A stretch of 64,000 nucleotides of DNA from Fimbriiglobus sp. (GTDB lineage: Bacteria > Planctomycetota > Planctomycetia > Gemmatales > Gemmataceae), in contig JALHQU010000004.1 in the NCBI GenBank assembly GCA_022841795.1, positions 1 to 64,000 on the forward strand, given 5' to 3'. Position 1 is the first letter of the stretch, and each line of letters opens with the position of its first letter. The position numbers and the translations under genes were made by a program. Below are positions 1-7,710 of this stretch, piece by piece. Under the pieces are notes generated by a model. The model ran no database searches. It saw only the letters and a list, made by a program, of their open reading frames with translations, and was not told where the DNA came from.

Positions 1-38
1 CGGACGCTCTTGGGACGACCCCCGCTAACCGTACTTGT

Positions 39-99
39 TTTTGCCGCGAGACAGCGGCGAGCGCGCTTACCTCGCGCTCGCCGCTGTCTCGCGGCAAAA
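39..99. repeat. Perfect long inverted repeat (host palindrome)
   Basis: Two perfect 27-nt arms (39-65 and 73-99) surround a 7-nt spacer. The arms start TTTTGCCGCGAGACAGCG on the left. The palindrome lies in the gene-free stretch before the DUF447 gene. It resembles other long palindromes in the host flanks (1634-1687, 3051-3120, 4363-4443, 62630-62685), so it is probably a REP-like chromosomal repeat and possibly a transcription stop. No ORF of its own is supported in 1-135. Confidence 0.8.
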
Positions 100-135
100 C
101 AAAGGCGGGGTCGGGGTGGGGTCGTCTTTTTCTCC

Positions 136-708
136 TCATCCCCTGCCCTCCCGGAACCTTGCCCACTCCGCCTCCAGCATCGCCATCGCCTCCTGCTCCG
201 CCTCCCCGCCGGTCTTGTCCACGATCACCCGCAGCTTGCGGAACTCGGCCGCGATCTCGTCCGCCGGCAGCAGGTGGAACCGCGTCGCCAGGATCGCCGC
301 CTCGACCACCGCGTGCTTCGCCCGGTTGAACCCGAGGAACTCGCGGAGCGAGTTCCGCCGCACCACGTCCGCCGTGATGTGGACTCGCTCGCGACTGGCG
401 TCGATGGACCGCACCCGAAACTCGAACGCCCGGCACGCATCCCTCAGCACGAACCCGGCCACGGCCGTGGCCGGGTTCGTCGGCGGCACCGCCGACAGCT
501 TGCCGACGGCGGCGTAGGCGATCAGCCGGGCGTCGTCGGTGGTGTGGAACACGCCCTCGCCGTGCCGCACGAGGTTCTTGTACGTGTTCGACGTAGGGAA
601 CGGCCGCAGCAGCAGCGACGACAGCGATGGGTCCACGGTCGGCCCCATCGGGGCCAGGTGGGGCTGCCCGTGAGCGTCGGTCGTCGTGACGAGGCCTTCG
701 AGGATCAT
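136..708 (-). CDS. DUF447-family protein (probable FMN-binding split barrel)
   Basis: The 190-aa product begins MILEGLVTTTDAHG and continues with GQPHLAPMGPTV, a pattern typical of DUF447 proteins. This family has a flavin-reductase-like split-barrel fold and is shared by methanogens and by bacteria with C1 pathways, including planctomycetes. I chose the ATG at 708; an upstream TTG would add seven weakly encoded residues. It has no signal peptide and is probably cytoplasmic. Downstream is the palindrome at 39-99. It is transcribed in the same direction as pabB, with a gap of about 70 nt. The family assignment is from memory of the motif pattern, and the reaction is unknown. Confidence 0.75.
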   Translation of the reverse strand: MILEGLVTTTDAHGQPHLAPMGPTVDPSLSSLLLRPFPTSNTYKNLVRHGEGVFHTTDDARLIAYAAVGKLSAVPPTNPATAVAGFVLRDACRAFEFRVRSIDASRERVHITADVVRRNSLREFLGFNRAKHAVVEAAILATRFHLLPADEIAAEFRKLRVIVDKTGGEAEQEAMAMLEAEWARFREGRG

Positions 709-779
709 GGGAGAAGTAACAAGTGGCAAGGAACAAGGGACAAATGAAACCCGGTCCGCCGCTTCCCATTTTCTCCTTG

Positions 780-2204
780 TTACTTGTCACTTGCCACTTG
801 CAGGGCTCGTAAGAGGCCTGCGGCCTTGTGCAGCGTCTCCTCGTACTCGGTCGCCGGGTCGCTGTCCGCCACGATCCCGCCGCCGACCGGGAACTGCACC
901 CACCCGCGGCCGGCGGTGAACGTGCGGATCAGGATGTTCGTGTCCATCGCCCCGTCGAACCCGACCCAGCCGACGCTCCCGCAGTACGGCCCGCGGGCGG
1001 TCGGCTCCAGCTCGGCGATGATCTCCATCGCCCGCACCTTCGGCGCGCCGGTCACGCTCCCGCCGGGGAACGCCGCCCGCAGCAGGTCGAACGCCGTCAG
1101 CCCCGGCCGCAGCTTCCCCCGCACCTCGCTCACCAGATGATGCACCTGCCGGAACGACTCCACCTCGCACACGGTCGGCACCCGCACCGAGCCGTACTCA
1201 CACACCCGCCCCAGGTCGTTCCGCAGCAGGTCCACGATCATCACGTTCTCGGCCCGGTCCTTCGGGTTGGTGGTCAGGTCGCGGATCAGGGCGGCGTCCT
1301 CCGCGGCGGTCGTCCCGCGGGGGCGGGTGCCCTTGATCGGCCGGGTGCTGACCTCGCCGTCGGCGGACAGTTGCAGGAACCGTTCCGGCGACGCCGACGC
1401 GATCTGAAAATCGCCCAGGTCGAAGTAGCAGGCGAACGGGGCCGGGGACACCCGCCGCAGCCGGCCGTACAGGTCGAGCGGGTGTTCGGTGAGAGGGGCG
1501 AGCAGCCGCTGGCTCAGGTTCACCTGGAACACGTCCCCGGCGTGGACGTACTCGACGGCCCGGCGGACGGCGGTGAGGTACCCGTCGCGGGAGAAGTTCG
1601 AGGCGACGCCGGGGAAGCCGGGGAGGGGTTCTTGTAGGGTGGGCACCGCCCACCGTTCGGAAACACGGTGGGCGGTGCCCACCCTACACAGATCGGCGTT
1701 CAGTAACTCCTTGATCTGCTGCATCCGGTTGAGCGCGTGGTCCGGATAGAAATCGTCTTCGTGAAAGCCCGTAGACACCAACCACGCCCGGTTTTGCTCG
1801 TGATCGAAGCTGACCACCCAGTCGTACACTCCGGCGGCCAACTTCGGGGAGACGAGGTCATCAAACCGGGCCGGCGGGATGCGCTCCAAAACCTGACACA
1901 CTTCGTACCCGATTAGAAAGGCGTGCCCGCCCTGGAACGGCGGCAGGTCCGGCATCGCCGGCTGCTGGACGTAGCAGCTCATCAACGGCAGGTCGTCGAA
2001 GGGGACGGCAGAAACCCCGTAAAGTGCATCCGACCCCCAGATGTCCGGGTCTGCCGTCACATAGCTGTACCGCCCGCGGTCGCCGCCGCGGTCGGCCGAG
2101 TCCAGGAACAGCAGGTGCGGCAGGTGGGCCAGCTTGCGGGCCACGTCCCACGGGTCCGGGCACGGGATCAGTTCTTCCACCAGTGGGACGGCCGCCGCGG
2201 TCAT
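780..2204 (-). CDS. pabB: Aminodeoxychorismate synthase component I (PabB)
   Basis: The 474-aa chorismate-binding enzyme makes 4-amino-4-deoxychorismate for folate. The motif PIKGTRPRG, with lysine where anthranilate synthases have PIAGT, points to PabB and not TrpE. The C-terminal PGGSVTGAPKVRAMEII block and GSVGW complete the chorismate-binding domain. The ATG at 2204 fits the conserved start; longer reading frames run into the divergent SDR gene. One oddity is that a perfect 22-bp-arm palindrome (1634-1687) lies inside the gene and is translated in frame as a stretch containing CRVGTAHRVSERWAVPTL between the N-terminal and catalytic domains. Confidence 0.93.
   Translation of the reverse strand: MTAAAVPLVEELIPCPDPWDVARKLAHLPHLLFLDSADRGGDRGRYSYVTADPDIWGSDALYGVSAVPFDDLPLMSCYVQQPAMPDLPPFQGGHAFLIGYEVCQVLERIPPARFDDLVSPKLAAGVYDWVVSFDHEQNRAWLVSTGFHEDDFYPDHALNRMQQIKELLNADLCRVGTAHRVSERWAVPTLQEPLPGFPGVASNFSRDGYLTAVRRAVEYVHAGDVFQVNLSQRLLAPLTEHPLDLYGRLRRVSPAPFACYFDLGDFQIASASPERFLQLSADGEVSTRPIKGTRPRGTTAAEDAALIRDLTTNPKDRAENVMIVDLLRNDLGRVCEYGSVRVPTVCEVESFRQVHHLVSEVRGKLRPGLTAFDLLRAAFPGGSVTGAPKVRAMEIIAELEPTARGPYCGSVGWVGFDGAMDTNILIRTFTAGRGWVQFPVGGGIVADSDPATEYEETLHKAAGLLRALQVASDK
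1634..1687. repeat. Perfect palindrome embedded in pabB
   Basis: Perfect 22-nt arms (1634-1655 and 1666-1687) flank a 10-nt loop. The left arm begins GTAGGGTGGGCACCGCC. Its 54 nt are a multiple of three and are read through without a stop by pabB, adding 18 codons in the linker region. It is built like the intergenic host palindromes but carries different arms. It looks like an in-frame REP-type insertion tolerated by a surface loop. Confidence 0.85.
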
Positions 2205-2285
2205 GCCGGCATTGTAGATGCGGCGGTTTTGAAGACCGCACCGCCGCCGCCTATGAATCGGGGGTGGACCTCCGAGGGCATCCAA

Positions 2286-3044
2286 ATGAGCGGGCAGTTT
2301 CCGGCGAGCGTGATCGTGGGGGCGGCGGGCGGGATCGGCTCGGCGGTGTGCCGCCGGCTGGCGGCGTCCGGGGCGCGGCTGCTGCTGGTCGGCCGCACAT
2401 CGGACAAGCTGGACGCGCTGGCCGAGGAGCTGCGGGGCGTCAACCCGGCCGGCGAGTACCTGCCCTTCCCCGCCGACGCCACCAAGTCCGCCGAGATCGA
2501 CGCCGCGTTCGCCAAAGCTGCCGAGGCGTTCGGCCCGGTCCACGGGGCGGCGAATCTGGTCGGCTCTATCCTGCTCAAGCCGGCCCACCTGACCACCGAC
2601 GCCGAGTTCGACGACACGCTCACGCTGAACGCGAAGACGGCGTTCTACGTGGTGCGGGCGGCGACGAAGGCGATGACCGGCGGCGGGTCGGTGGTGCTGG
2701 CGTCCACGGTGGCGGCGACGATCGGGCTGACCAACCACGAGGCGATCGCGGCGGCGAAGGGGGCGGTGAACGGGCTGGTGCTGGCGGCGGCGGCCACCTA
2801 CGCCCCGCGGAACATCCGGGTGAACGCGGTGGCGCCGGGGCTGGTGAAGACGCCGCTGGCCGCCCGCATCACCGGGAACGAGGCGGCGCTGAAGGCGAGC
2901 ACGGCCATGCACCCGCTCGGGCGGGTGGGCGAGCCGGACGACGTGGCCGCGTGCGTGGCGTGGCTGCTCGACCCGGCGACGGGGTGGGTGACGGGGCAGG
3001 TCATCGGCATCGACGGCGGGCTGGGCCGGGTGCGGGCGAGGTGA
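2286..3044 (+). CDS. SDR-family oxidoreductase with an altered active site
   Basis: The 252-aa short-chain dehydrogenase has a Rossmann fold. The N-terminal VGAAGGIGSAV is the glycine-rich NAD(P) site, NAKTAF follows the usual middle motif, and PGLVKTPLA and GQVIGIDGG are typical late SDR motifs. I chose the ATG at 2286, preceded by GAGGG; an in-frame ATG at 2253 would add 11 residues. The catalytic YxxxK is absent: the lysine lies in EAIAAAKGAV and Ile occupies the tyrosine position. The protein may therefore be a non-classical or non-catalytic SDR. It is divergent from pabB. The substrate is unknown. Confidence 0.88.
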   Translation: MSGQFPASVIVGAAGGIGSAVCRRLAASGARLLLVGRTSDKLDALAEELRGVNPAGEYLPFPADATKSAEIDAAFAKAAEAFGPVHGAANLVGSILLKPAHLTTDAEFDDTLTLNAKTAFYVVRAATKAMTGGGSVVLASTVAATIGLTNHEAIAAAKGAVNGLVLAAAATYAPRNIRVNAVAPGLVKTPLAARITGNEAALKASTAMHPLGRVGEPDDVAACVAWLLDPATGWVTGQVIGIDGGLGRVRAR

Positions 3045-3050
3045 GACACC

Positions 3051-3120
3051 CGCGGGCCGCCACGGAGGGCGGCCCCTACAAGACATCATCTGTAGGGGCC
3101 GCCCTCCGTGGCGGCCCGCG
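3051..3120. repeat. Perfect 30-bp inverted repeat between convergent genes
   Basis: Two 30-nt arms (3051-3080 and 3091-3120) are perfect reverse complements separated by 10 nt. The left arm starts CGCGGGCCGCCACGGAGG. It fills the gap between the SDR stop and the converging DegT aminotransferase stop, so it may act as a bidirectional terminator, although it has no T-tract. It belongs to the set of long GC-rich palindromes in the host flanks. Confidence 0.85.
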
Positions 3121-3125
3121 ACCGC

Positions 3126-4283
3126 TCACGCCACCATCTTCAGCGTCTGTTTCACATACCCGGCGCACACGTCCAGCACCCGCCGCTGCTGGGCTTCGGT
3201 GATCTCCGGGAACATGGGCAGGGCCAGCACCGCCCTCGCCGCCGCCTCGCTGTTCGGGAAATCGCCCTCGCGGTGGCCGAGGTGCTGCACGCACTCCTGC
3301 TGGTGCAAACTGAGCGGGTAGTACACCTCGCACCCGACGCCCTCGGCCTTCAGGTGCTTCACCAGCGGGTCGCGGTGCTGGGCCGGCACCCGCACGACGT
3401 ACTGGTTGAACGTGTGCCGGCCGTAGGGCATGACCGTCGGGCGGTGGAAGAACCCGTGCAGACTGTACTGCTCGATGAGGGTGTCGTACCGCTTGGCCGC
3501 CGCCCGCCGGCCCTCCACCCACGCCTCGGTGTGCGGCAGCTTCACCCGCAGGATGGCGGCGTGGATCGCGTCGATGCGGGCGTTCCACCCGACGTACTTG
3601 TGGTAGTACTTCACCTCGCTGCCGTGGTTCCGCAGGGCGGTCATCTTCTTGTGCAGCGCCTCGTCGTCGGTGGTCACCGCCCCGGCGTCGCCGAGCGTGC
3701 CGATGTTCTTGCTCGGGTAGTAGCTGAAGCAGCTGACGGCGCCGAGGGTGCCGCACCTCTTCCCGTCGAAACTGGAGCCGAACGACTGCGCCGCGTCCTC
3801 GATCACCGGGATGCGGTTCTCGTCGGCGATCGCCTGGATCTCGCCCATGTCGGCGCACTGGCCGAACAGGTGGACCGGCATGATCGCCTTCGTCTTCGGG
3901 GTGATCTTCGCCTCAATCTGCGTCGGGTCGATGTTGTACGTCAGCGGGTCGATGTCCACGAACACCGGCTTGGCGCCCACCCGCAGCACGCTGCCGACGG
4001 TGGCGAAGAAGGTGAACGGCGGGAGGATCACCTCGTCGCCGGGGCCGACGTCCAAGGCGTGCAGGGCCAGTAGTAGTGCGTCGGTGCCGGACCCGCACCC
4101 GAGCGCGAACTTCGCCCCGCAGTAGTCGGCCGTCTCCCGCTCGAACGCCGCCACCTCCGGCCCGAGGATGGCCTGCCCGGACCGCAGCACCCGCAGCACC
4201 GCCGCGTCGATCTCGGGCTGGAGCGACTGGTACTGCCCGAGGATGTCGCACAGGGGCACGGGCGCGGGGGTCAGGTCGATCAT
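3126..4283 (-). CDS. DegT/DnrJ/EryC1/StrS-family PLP aminotransferase
   Basis: The 385-aa sugar aminotransferase-like enzyme is of fold type I. It has GCGSGTDALLLAL near the N-terminus, the PVIEDAAQSFGS segment with the PLP-contacting Asp, and the Schiff-base lysine in SYYPSKNIGTLGDAGA. Family members aminate keto-sugars in nucleotide-sugar pathways for surface glycans or antibiotics. I chose the ATG at 4283; a GTG two codons earlier is possible. No glycan genes are adjacent, so the substrate cannot be assigned. Between it and comM lies a nested palindrome cluster. Confidence 0.92.
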   Translation of the reverse strand: MIDLTPAPVPLCDILGQYQSLQPEIDAAVLRVLRSGQAILGPEVAAFERETADYCGAKFALGCGSGTDALLLALHALDVGPGDEVILPPFTFFATVGSVLRVGAKPVFVDIDPLTYNIDPTQIEAKITPKTKAIMPVHLFGQCADMGEIQAIADENRIPVIEDAAQSFGSSFDGKRCGTLGAVSCFSYYPSKNIGTLGDAGAVTTDDEALHKKMTALRNHGSEVKYYHKYVGWNARIDAIHAAILRVKLPHTEAWVEGRRAAAKRYDTLIEQYSLHGFFHRPTVMPYGRHTFNQYVVRVPAQHRDPLVKHLKAEGVGCEVYYPLSLHQQECVQHLGHREGDFPNSEAAARAVLALPMFPEITEAQQRRVLDVCAGYVKQTLKMVA

Positions 4284-4362
4284 CGGCACAGGTCTCGGGT
4301 CAGGCGGAGAACCGGCGATTGTTGCGGAGTTCCGCCGGACGTGTCAAGCCGGGGTCGGGGTA

Positions 4363-4443
4363 GGTGCCGCGAGCCGGGCGGCACCCCGGGTGGCCGACTC
4401 CCTCCGGGAGTCGGCACCGACCGTCGGAGACGGTCGGCCACCC
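4363..4443. repeat. Nested palindrome cluster between degT-like gene and comM
   Basis: There are three short perfect hairpins: 4363-4370/4378-4385, 4393-4402/4406-4415 (GCCGACTCCC arm) and 4417-4425/4429-4437 (CCGACCGTC arm). The last two are enclosed by an outer 11-nt pair, 4388-4398 and 4433-4443 (GGGTGGCCGAC). The array could fold as a cruciform. It resembles the other host repeats and lies just after the comM stop codon. Confidence 0.75.
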
Positions 4444-4450
4444 GCGGCGG

Positions 4451-5812
4451 TCACGCCTTCCACAGCTTGCGGTCGAGTGTGCGGTAGCCGATGGCCTCGG
4501 CCAGGTGGTCGCTCGTCACCCGCTCGCTGCCGTCCAGGTCGGCGACGGTGCGGGCCACCCGCAGGATGCGGTCGTGCGCCCTCGCGCTCAGCCCCAGGTC
4601 GTCCATCGCCGTCGCCAGCATCGCCCGCCCGTCGGCGTCCGGCTCGCAGTACTTGCGGATCTGCCGCGGGTGCATCCGCGCGTTCGTGATCCCGCCGCGG
4701 GCGAACCGCGTCTCCTGCACCTTGCGGGCCGCCAGCACCTGCTCCCGCATCGACCCGCTGTTCGTGCCGTCGGTGGTCTTGCTCAGCTCCTCGTAGGGCA
4801 CGGCCGGCACCTCGATGTGCAGGTCGATGCGATCCAGCAGCGGGCCGCTGATCCGCCCCAGGTACTTCTCCACCTGCATCGGGTTGCACTTGCACTGGTG
4901 CTTGGCGTCGCCGAGGTACCCGCACGGGCACGGGTTCATCGACGCGCACAGCACGAAGTCGGCGGGGAACGTGGACTGACACGCCGCCCGGCTGATCGTC
5001 ACCACGCCCTCTTCGAGCGGCTGGCGGAGGCACTCCAGGCTGCGGCGGTTGAACTCGGGCAACTCGTCCAGGAACAGCACGCCGAAGTGGGCGAGCGAGA
5101 TTTCCCCCGGCTGCGGGATGGTCCCGCCGCCGACCATGCCGGCGTCGCTGATCGTGTGGTGCGGGCTGCGGAACGGCCGCGTACTCATCAGCGACTCGCC
5201 CGCACTCAGCCGGCCGACGGCCGAGTAGATCCGCGTCGTCTCCAGGCTCTCGTTCGGGGTGAGCGGCGGGAGGATGGTCGGCAGCCGCCGGGCGAGCATC
5301 GTCTTCCCGCTGCCGGGCGAGCCGAGCATCAAGACGTTGTGCCCGCCGCTGGCGGCGACCACCAGCGCCCGCTTGGCCGACTCCTGCCCCCGCACGTCGG
5401 CGAAGTCGATATCGTACCGATTCATCTTCGCGTCGAGGTCGGCCAGCCCCGGCGACACCGGGTCCACCTCCACCGCCCCGGCGATGATGCCCACCGCCTC
5501 CGCCAAACTGGTGACGCCGTACACCTCCACTTCGGTGACCACCGCCGCTTCGCGGGCGTTCGCCGCCGGCACGATCAGCTTCGACACCCCGAGTTCCCGC
5601 GCCGCCATCGCCATGCTGAGCGCGCCGTGGACCGGCCGCACCGCCCCGTCCAGGGCCAACTCGCCGACGGTGGCGAACGCCTGAATCTGTTCCGGGGTGA
5701 GCTGCCGGGTGGCGACCAGGATGCCGAGCGCGATGGGCAGGTCGAACGCCCCGCCCTCTTTCCGCAAATCTGCAGGGGCTGCCTGTACACATTGAAACTC
5801 TGCTACTCGCAT
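4451..5812 (-). CDS. comM: ComM/YifB AAA+ ATPase, C-terminal part split off by element insertion
   Basis: This 453-aa frame carries the ATPase part of ComM (YifB, Mg-chelatase-like), a hexameric branch-migration helicase used in natural transformation. Host sequence ends at 5776. The first 14 residues, from an ATG at 5812, are encoded by the inserted element, and ComM proper resumes at DLRKEGGAFDLPIAL. Walker A is GSPGSGKTMLARRLP, Walker B is VLFLDELPEF, and the cysteine-rich NPCPCGYLGD and the C-terminal Mg-chelatase domain (SARAHDRILRVARTVADL) are intact. The missing 71 N-terminal residues are at 54685-54897. Joined, they give 510 aa, the usual family length. A truncated product from the element ATG is possible but probably inactive. 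Confidence 0.93.
   Translation of the reverse strand: MRVAEFQCVQAAPADLRKEGGAFDLPIALGILVATRQLTPEQIQAFATVGELALDGAVRPVHGALSMAMAARELGVSKLIVPAANAREAAVVTEVEVYGVTSLAEAVGIIAGAVEVDPVSPGLADLDAKMNRYDIDFADVRGQESAKRALVVAASGGHNVLMLGSPGSGKTMLARRLPTILPPLTPNESLETTRIYSAVGRLSAGESLMSTRPFRSPHHTISDAGMVGGGTIPQPGEISLAHFGVLFLDELPEFNRRSLECLRQPLEEGVVTISRAACQSTFPADFVLCASMNPCPCGYLGDAKHQCKCNPMQVEKYLGRISGPLLDRIDLHIEVPAVPYEELSKTTDGTNSGSMREQVLAARKVQETRFARGGITNARMHPRQIRKYCEPDADGRAMLATAMDDLGLSARAHDRILRVARTVADLDGSERVTSDHLAEAIGYRTLDRKLWKA
5771..5783. other. attL, left junction of the element in comM
   Basis: On the minus strand the codons read Q-A|A-P-A-D-L across the junction. The host part is TGCAGG up to 5776 and the element begins near GGCTGCC at 5777. 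Aligned by comM codon position with attR (54685-54697), the shared dinucleotides are 5772-5773, 5775-5776 and 5778-5779. The central GG (5775-5776) is the most likely crossover dinucleotide, but the sequence alone cannot decide among the three. Confidence 0.8.
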
Positions 5813-5994
5813 TGCTTACCCGCACGATTTGCCCTGATACTAAGGCAAAACGGAAGATTACGCCCACGGACAGGGTACGCGAGTTGAGGGCACAGGGGAA
5901 GCGTCCGGCGGAAATCGCCCGGTTGCTGGGGATGAGCAGGAAGGACGTGAACGGCATCCTCAACCGTACCGCGAAGACTAAAACGAAGTCATGA
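5777..5994 (+). pseudogene. Detached C-terminal HTH tail of the element's serine recombinase
   Basis: This open frame enters the element from the left junction and ends with TGA at 5992-5994. It is exactly in frame with the recombinase gene when the element ends are joined (54690 to 5777). It encodes about 71 residues: a hydrophobic segment (VHIETLLLALLTR), then a basic helix-turn-helix (DRVRELRAQGKRPAEIARLL with GMSRKDVNGIL) resembling the C-terminal HTH of resolvases. In the integrated state its only start is a TTG at 5812 with no Shine-Dalgarno, so it is probably not translated alone. It overlaps the next gene by ATGA. The frame is seen directly; the functional link is inference. Confidence 0.8.
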
Positions 5995-6218
5995 AGTTCG
6001 TCAAAATCGGGCTGTCACTGCTGTTCTTCGTTCCCGTCTTCGCGGTCTTCGGGCTGCAAGGTTGGGGCGGGGACTGGTACGGGGGCGTAGTCGGTGGGAT
6101 GATCGGCGTTTTCTTCGGGCTGGTGTTTAGCGGGCAGTTCAACGGGCGATGGCTTGGCGTGTTCTACCCGCCGGGGCCGGACGACCACCAAGACCACCGG
6201 AACCAGCAAAACGAGTAG
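5991..6218 (+). CDS. Small two-helix membrane protein
   Basis: The 75-aa product has hydrophobic segments at about 5-23 and 31-50 and a hydrophilic, His/Gln-rich C-terminus. Its ATG overlaps the TGA of the recombinase tail (ATGA), so translation would be coupled to it. In the circular form it would be the second gene of a recombinase operon; in the integrated form it has no evident promoter or ribosome site of its own. No family was recognised. The downstream 6219-6501 contains no gene I can support. Confidence 0.6.
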   Translation: MKFVKIGLSLLFFVPVFAVFGLQGWGGDWYGGVVGGMIGVFFGLVFSGQFNGRWLGVFYPPGPDDHQDHRNQQNE

Positions 6219-6501
6219 CCGGAGTAGCCACGCTGACAACCTGTTCGGCTCGCGTGAAGAAAGTTCTCGTTGCATCAGTCCCGACCGTCGAAGCTCCAAT
6301 AGCTCTTGCTCTTGCTGCTGCTCAGCGTCGATTCTTTGGCGGCTTGTACCAGTTCACGACCAGCGGCAGCCGGACAGCAAGACCATGCCGAACGTCTTAC
6401 AACTGCGAAGCTCGCCATTACCAGCGACAACCTATCCGCATCCGACCAGCGTCACGTTCGGTGGCCGTAGTGTAAAAGCACGACAGTACCAACCCTCTTC
6501 G

Positions 6502-6792
6502 TCAATACTCCTCGGGCGTAGTGACACAACTTGAACCCCGCTGGCCGTCGTCGCCTTCGGCTTCAGTGAGAACCCAGATGACGACTCCCTTTAAAGTGCG
6601 ATAGGACGACAGCAGCCGGCTGCCGTCGATGAGGGCCTGGTCGTTTGCCTTCTGGTCGTCGGCATCGACCTCGCCCCAATCACCACTCAGGTGCTTGTCG
6701 AGAAAGAACCCGGCATCCTGGCCGCTCTCGGCAAGGGCTTCAATGGCACCCGGCGTGGCGACCACGGTGCCCGGTTTGAACTTGGCGTTCAT
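6502..6792 (-). CDS. Conserved small mobile-element protein (VATPGA family)
   Basis: The 96-aa product begins MNAKFKPGTVVATPGAIEAL, continues DWGEVDADDQKANDQALIDGSR and closes with a WVLTEAEG...TPEEY end. I recognise this as a small protein family common on plasmids and integrative elements in many bacteria; no function is known. Its ATG overlaps the stop of the preceding gene (ATGA), so it is the last of a coupled run 7696 to 6502. It is in the usual company of the next two genes, which often travel together on mobile elements. Confidence 0.8.
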   Translation of the reverse strand: MNAKFKPGTVVATPGAIEALAESGQDAGFFLDKHLSGDWGEVDADDQKANDQALIDGSRLLSSYRTLKGVVIWVLTEAEGDDGQRGSSCVTTPEEY

Positions 6793-7043
6793 CGCTGTTG
6801 ATACTCCTCAAAGTTGAAATAGAAGCGGGGGCTGGGCTGGAACTCCAGGCTTCCCTTCTTCCCGTCCAATTTCCGCCGCACCACAACGAGGGGGGCGGCG
6901 AAACCGACAACCTCGAAATCTTTCGTCAGTTGAGCGGTGTCCCAGACTTGGCCGTAGCGGGCTTCGAGGGATTCTCGGCTGCCCACCTCGGCGGCGATCT
7001 CCACCATCCGCTCGCGGCGTAGTTGTTCTGTTGGATCGTTCAC
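6789..7043 (-). CDS. Conserved small mobile-element protein (SLEF..SPRFYF family)
   Basis: The 84-aa protein reads MNDPTEQLRRERMVEIAAEV, contains YGQVWDTAQLTKDFEVVGF and ends SLEFQPSPRFYFNFEEYQQR. The pattern is a familiar hypothetical on plasmids and ICEs. I chose the GTG at 7043, because the conserved N-terminus begins there and the longer frame upstream is antisense-like. It is translationally coupled to the next gene by a 4-nt overlap. Function unknown. Confidence 0.78.
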   Translation of the reverse strand: MNDPTEQLRRERMVEIAAEVGSRESLEARYGQVWDTAQLTKDFEVVGFAAPLVVVRRKLDGKKGSLEFQPSPRFYFNFEEYQQR

Positions 7044-7072
7044 GTCACGTCTCCAGTGTTGGGGATGCTGAC

Positions 7073-7696
7073 TCAGGGGCCGGTGACGACGGTCGGAAGT
7101 CGGCCCAGATGCCGAAGTGCGTTGGTGATCGCCTCTCGCGGTGCCCAACCGCCCTGGTCGTCGCGGCTCTCGGTGAAGCTGTCGTGGCCGTTGTCGCGGA
7201 ACCAGTCGTACACCTCGCCCGCCCACCCGTCCGGCAGTTCACCCCGCGACTGCCACATCTCATTGCGGTAATTGTCGAGCGTGGCCTCGTACTCGCGGTC
7301 GCTGTAGTCCTGTTCGTCCAGGATCGGGTAGGCGTCGATTGCTTCCAGGATGCGGCAAAACTCCTGGAAGGCGTCGGTGATCGTGCCGTCCTCCCGGAAG
7401 ACCCGCAAGCTGACACCGTTCAAGCGGCTGACCACCCAATGAGAGTGTTCCTCGAACGCGAGGTCGGGGTTGTCGCCCTCCGCGTACTTCGCCAACCGGT
7501 CGGTCATCACCTTCTGGTTGCTTTCTTCGCTCAGGCCCGACTGCGGGCTGCTCGTGTAGTAGATCAGCCAGTTGGCGGCGTCCGGCAGGTCGTGACGCCG
7601 GTGCCAGCAGAAGCACTCGAACTTCAGCCAGTTCCCGGCGAGTTCCTTCGCCGCCACTTCAACGTCGCTCCAGTCCGTCCGCGTCATGGTCGCCAT
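7073..7696 (-). CDS. Conserved mobile-element protein of unknown function
   Basis: The 207-aa acidic protein contains WLIYYTSSPQSGLSEESNQ, HSHWVVSRLNGVSLRVF and ILDEQDYSDREYEATLDNYR. It matches a hypothetical family that commonly accompanies the two small genes downstream on mobile elements. The ATG at 7696 is preceded by AGGAGG at good spacing; the longer frame upstream is not credible. It has no membrane segment. Function unknown. It is probably co-transcribed with 6502-7043 and with the gene starting at 8034. Confidence 0.8.
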   Translation of the reverse strand: MATMTRTDWSDVEVAAKELAGNWLKFECFCWHRRHDLPDAANWLIYYTSSPQSGLSEESNQKVMTDRLAKYAEGDNPDLAFEEHSHWVVSRLNGVSLRVFREDGTITDAFQEFCRILEAIDAYPILDEQDYSDREYEATLDNYRNEMWQSRGELPDGWAGEVYDWFRDNGHDSFTESRDDQGGWAPREAITNALRHLGRLPTVVTGP

Positions 7697-7710
7697 GCTG
7701 GGCCTCCTGT

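Noticed and set aside
4344-5963. A 539-aa minus-strand frame across comM
   Set aside because: It is a shifted frame of comM, rich in Arg/Gly/Ala/Pro without motifs.
5812-5994. An independent 60-aa HTH gene starting with TTG
   Set aside because: It has no ribosome site, and the frame is open back to the junction; it fits better as the detached recombinase tail.
6154-6534. A 126-aa Ser/Thr/Arg-rich plus-strand frame
   Set aside because: Its composition is that of a shadow frame, with no start signal or family resemblance; part of it overlaps real genes on both sides.
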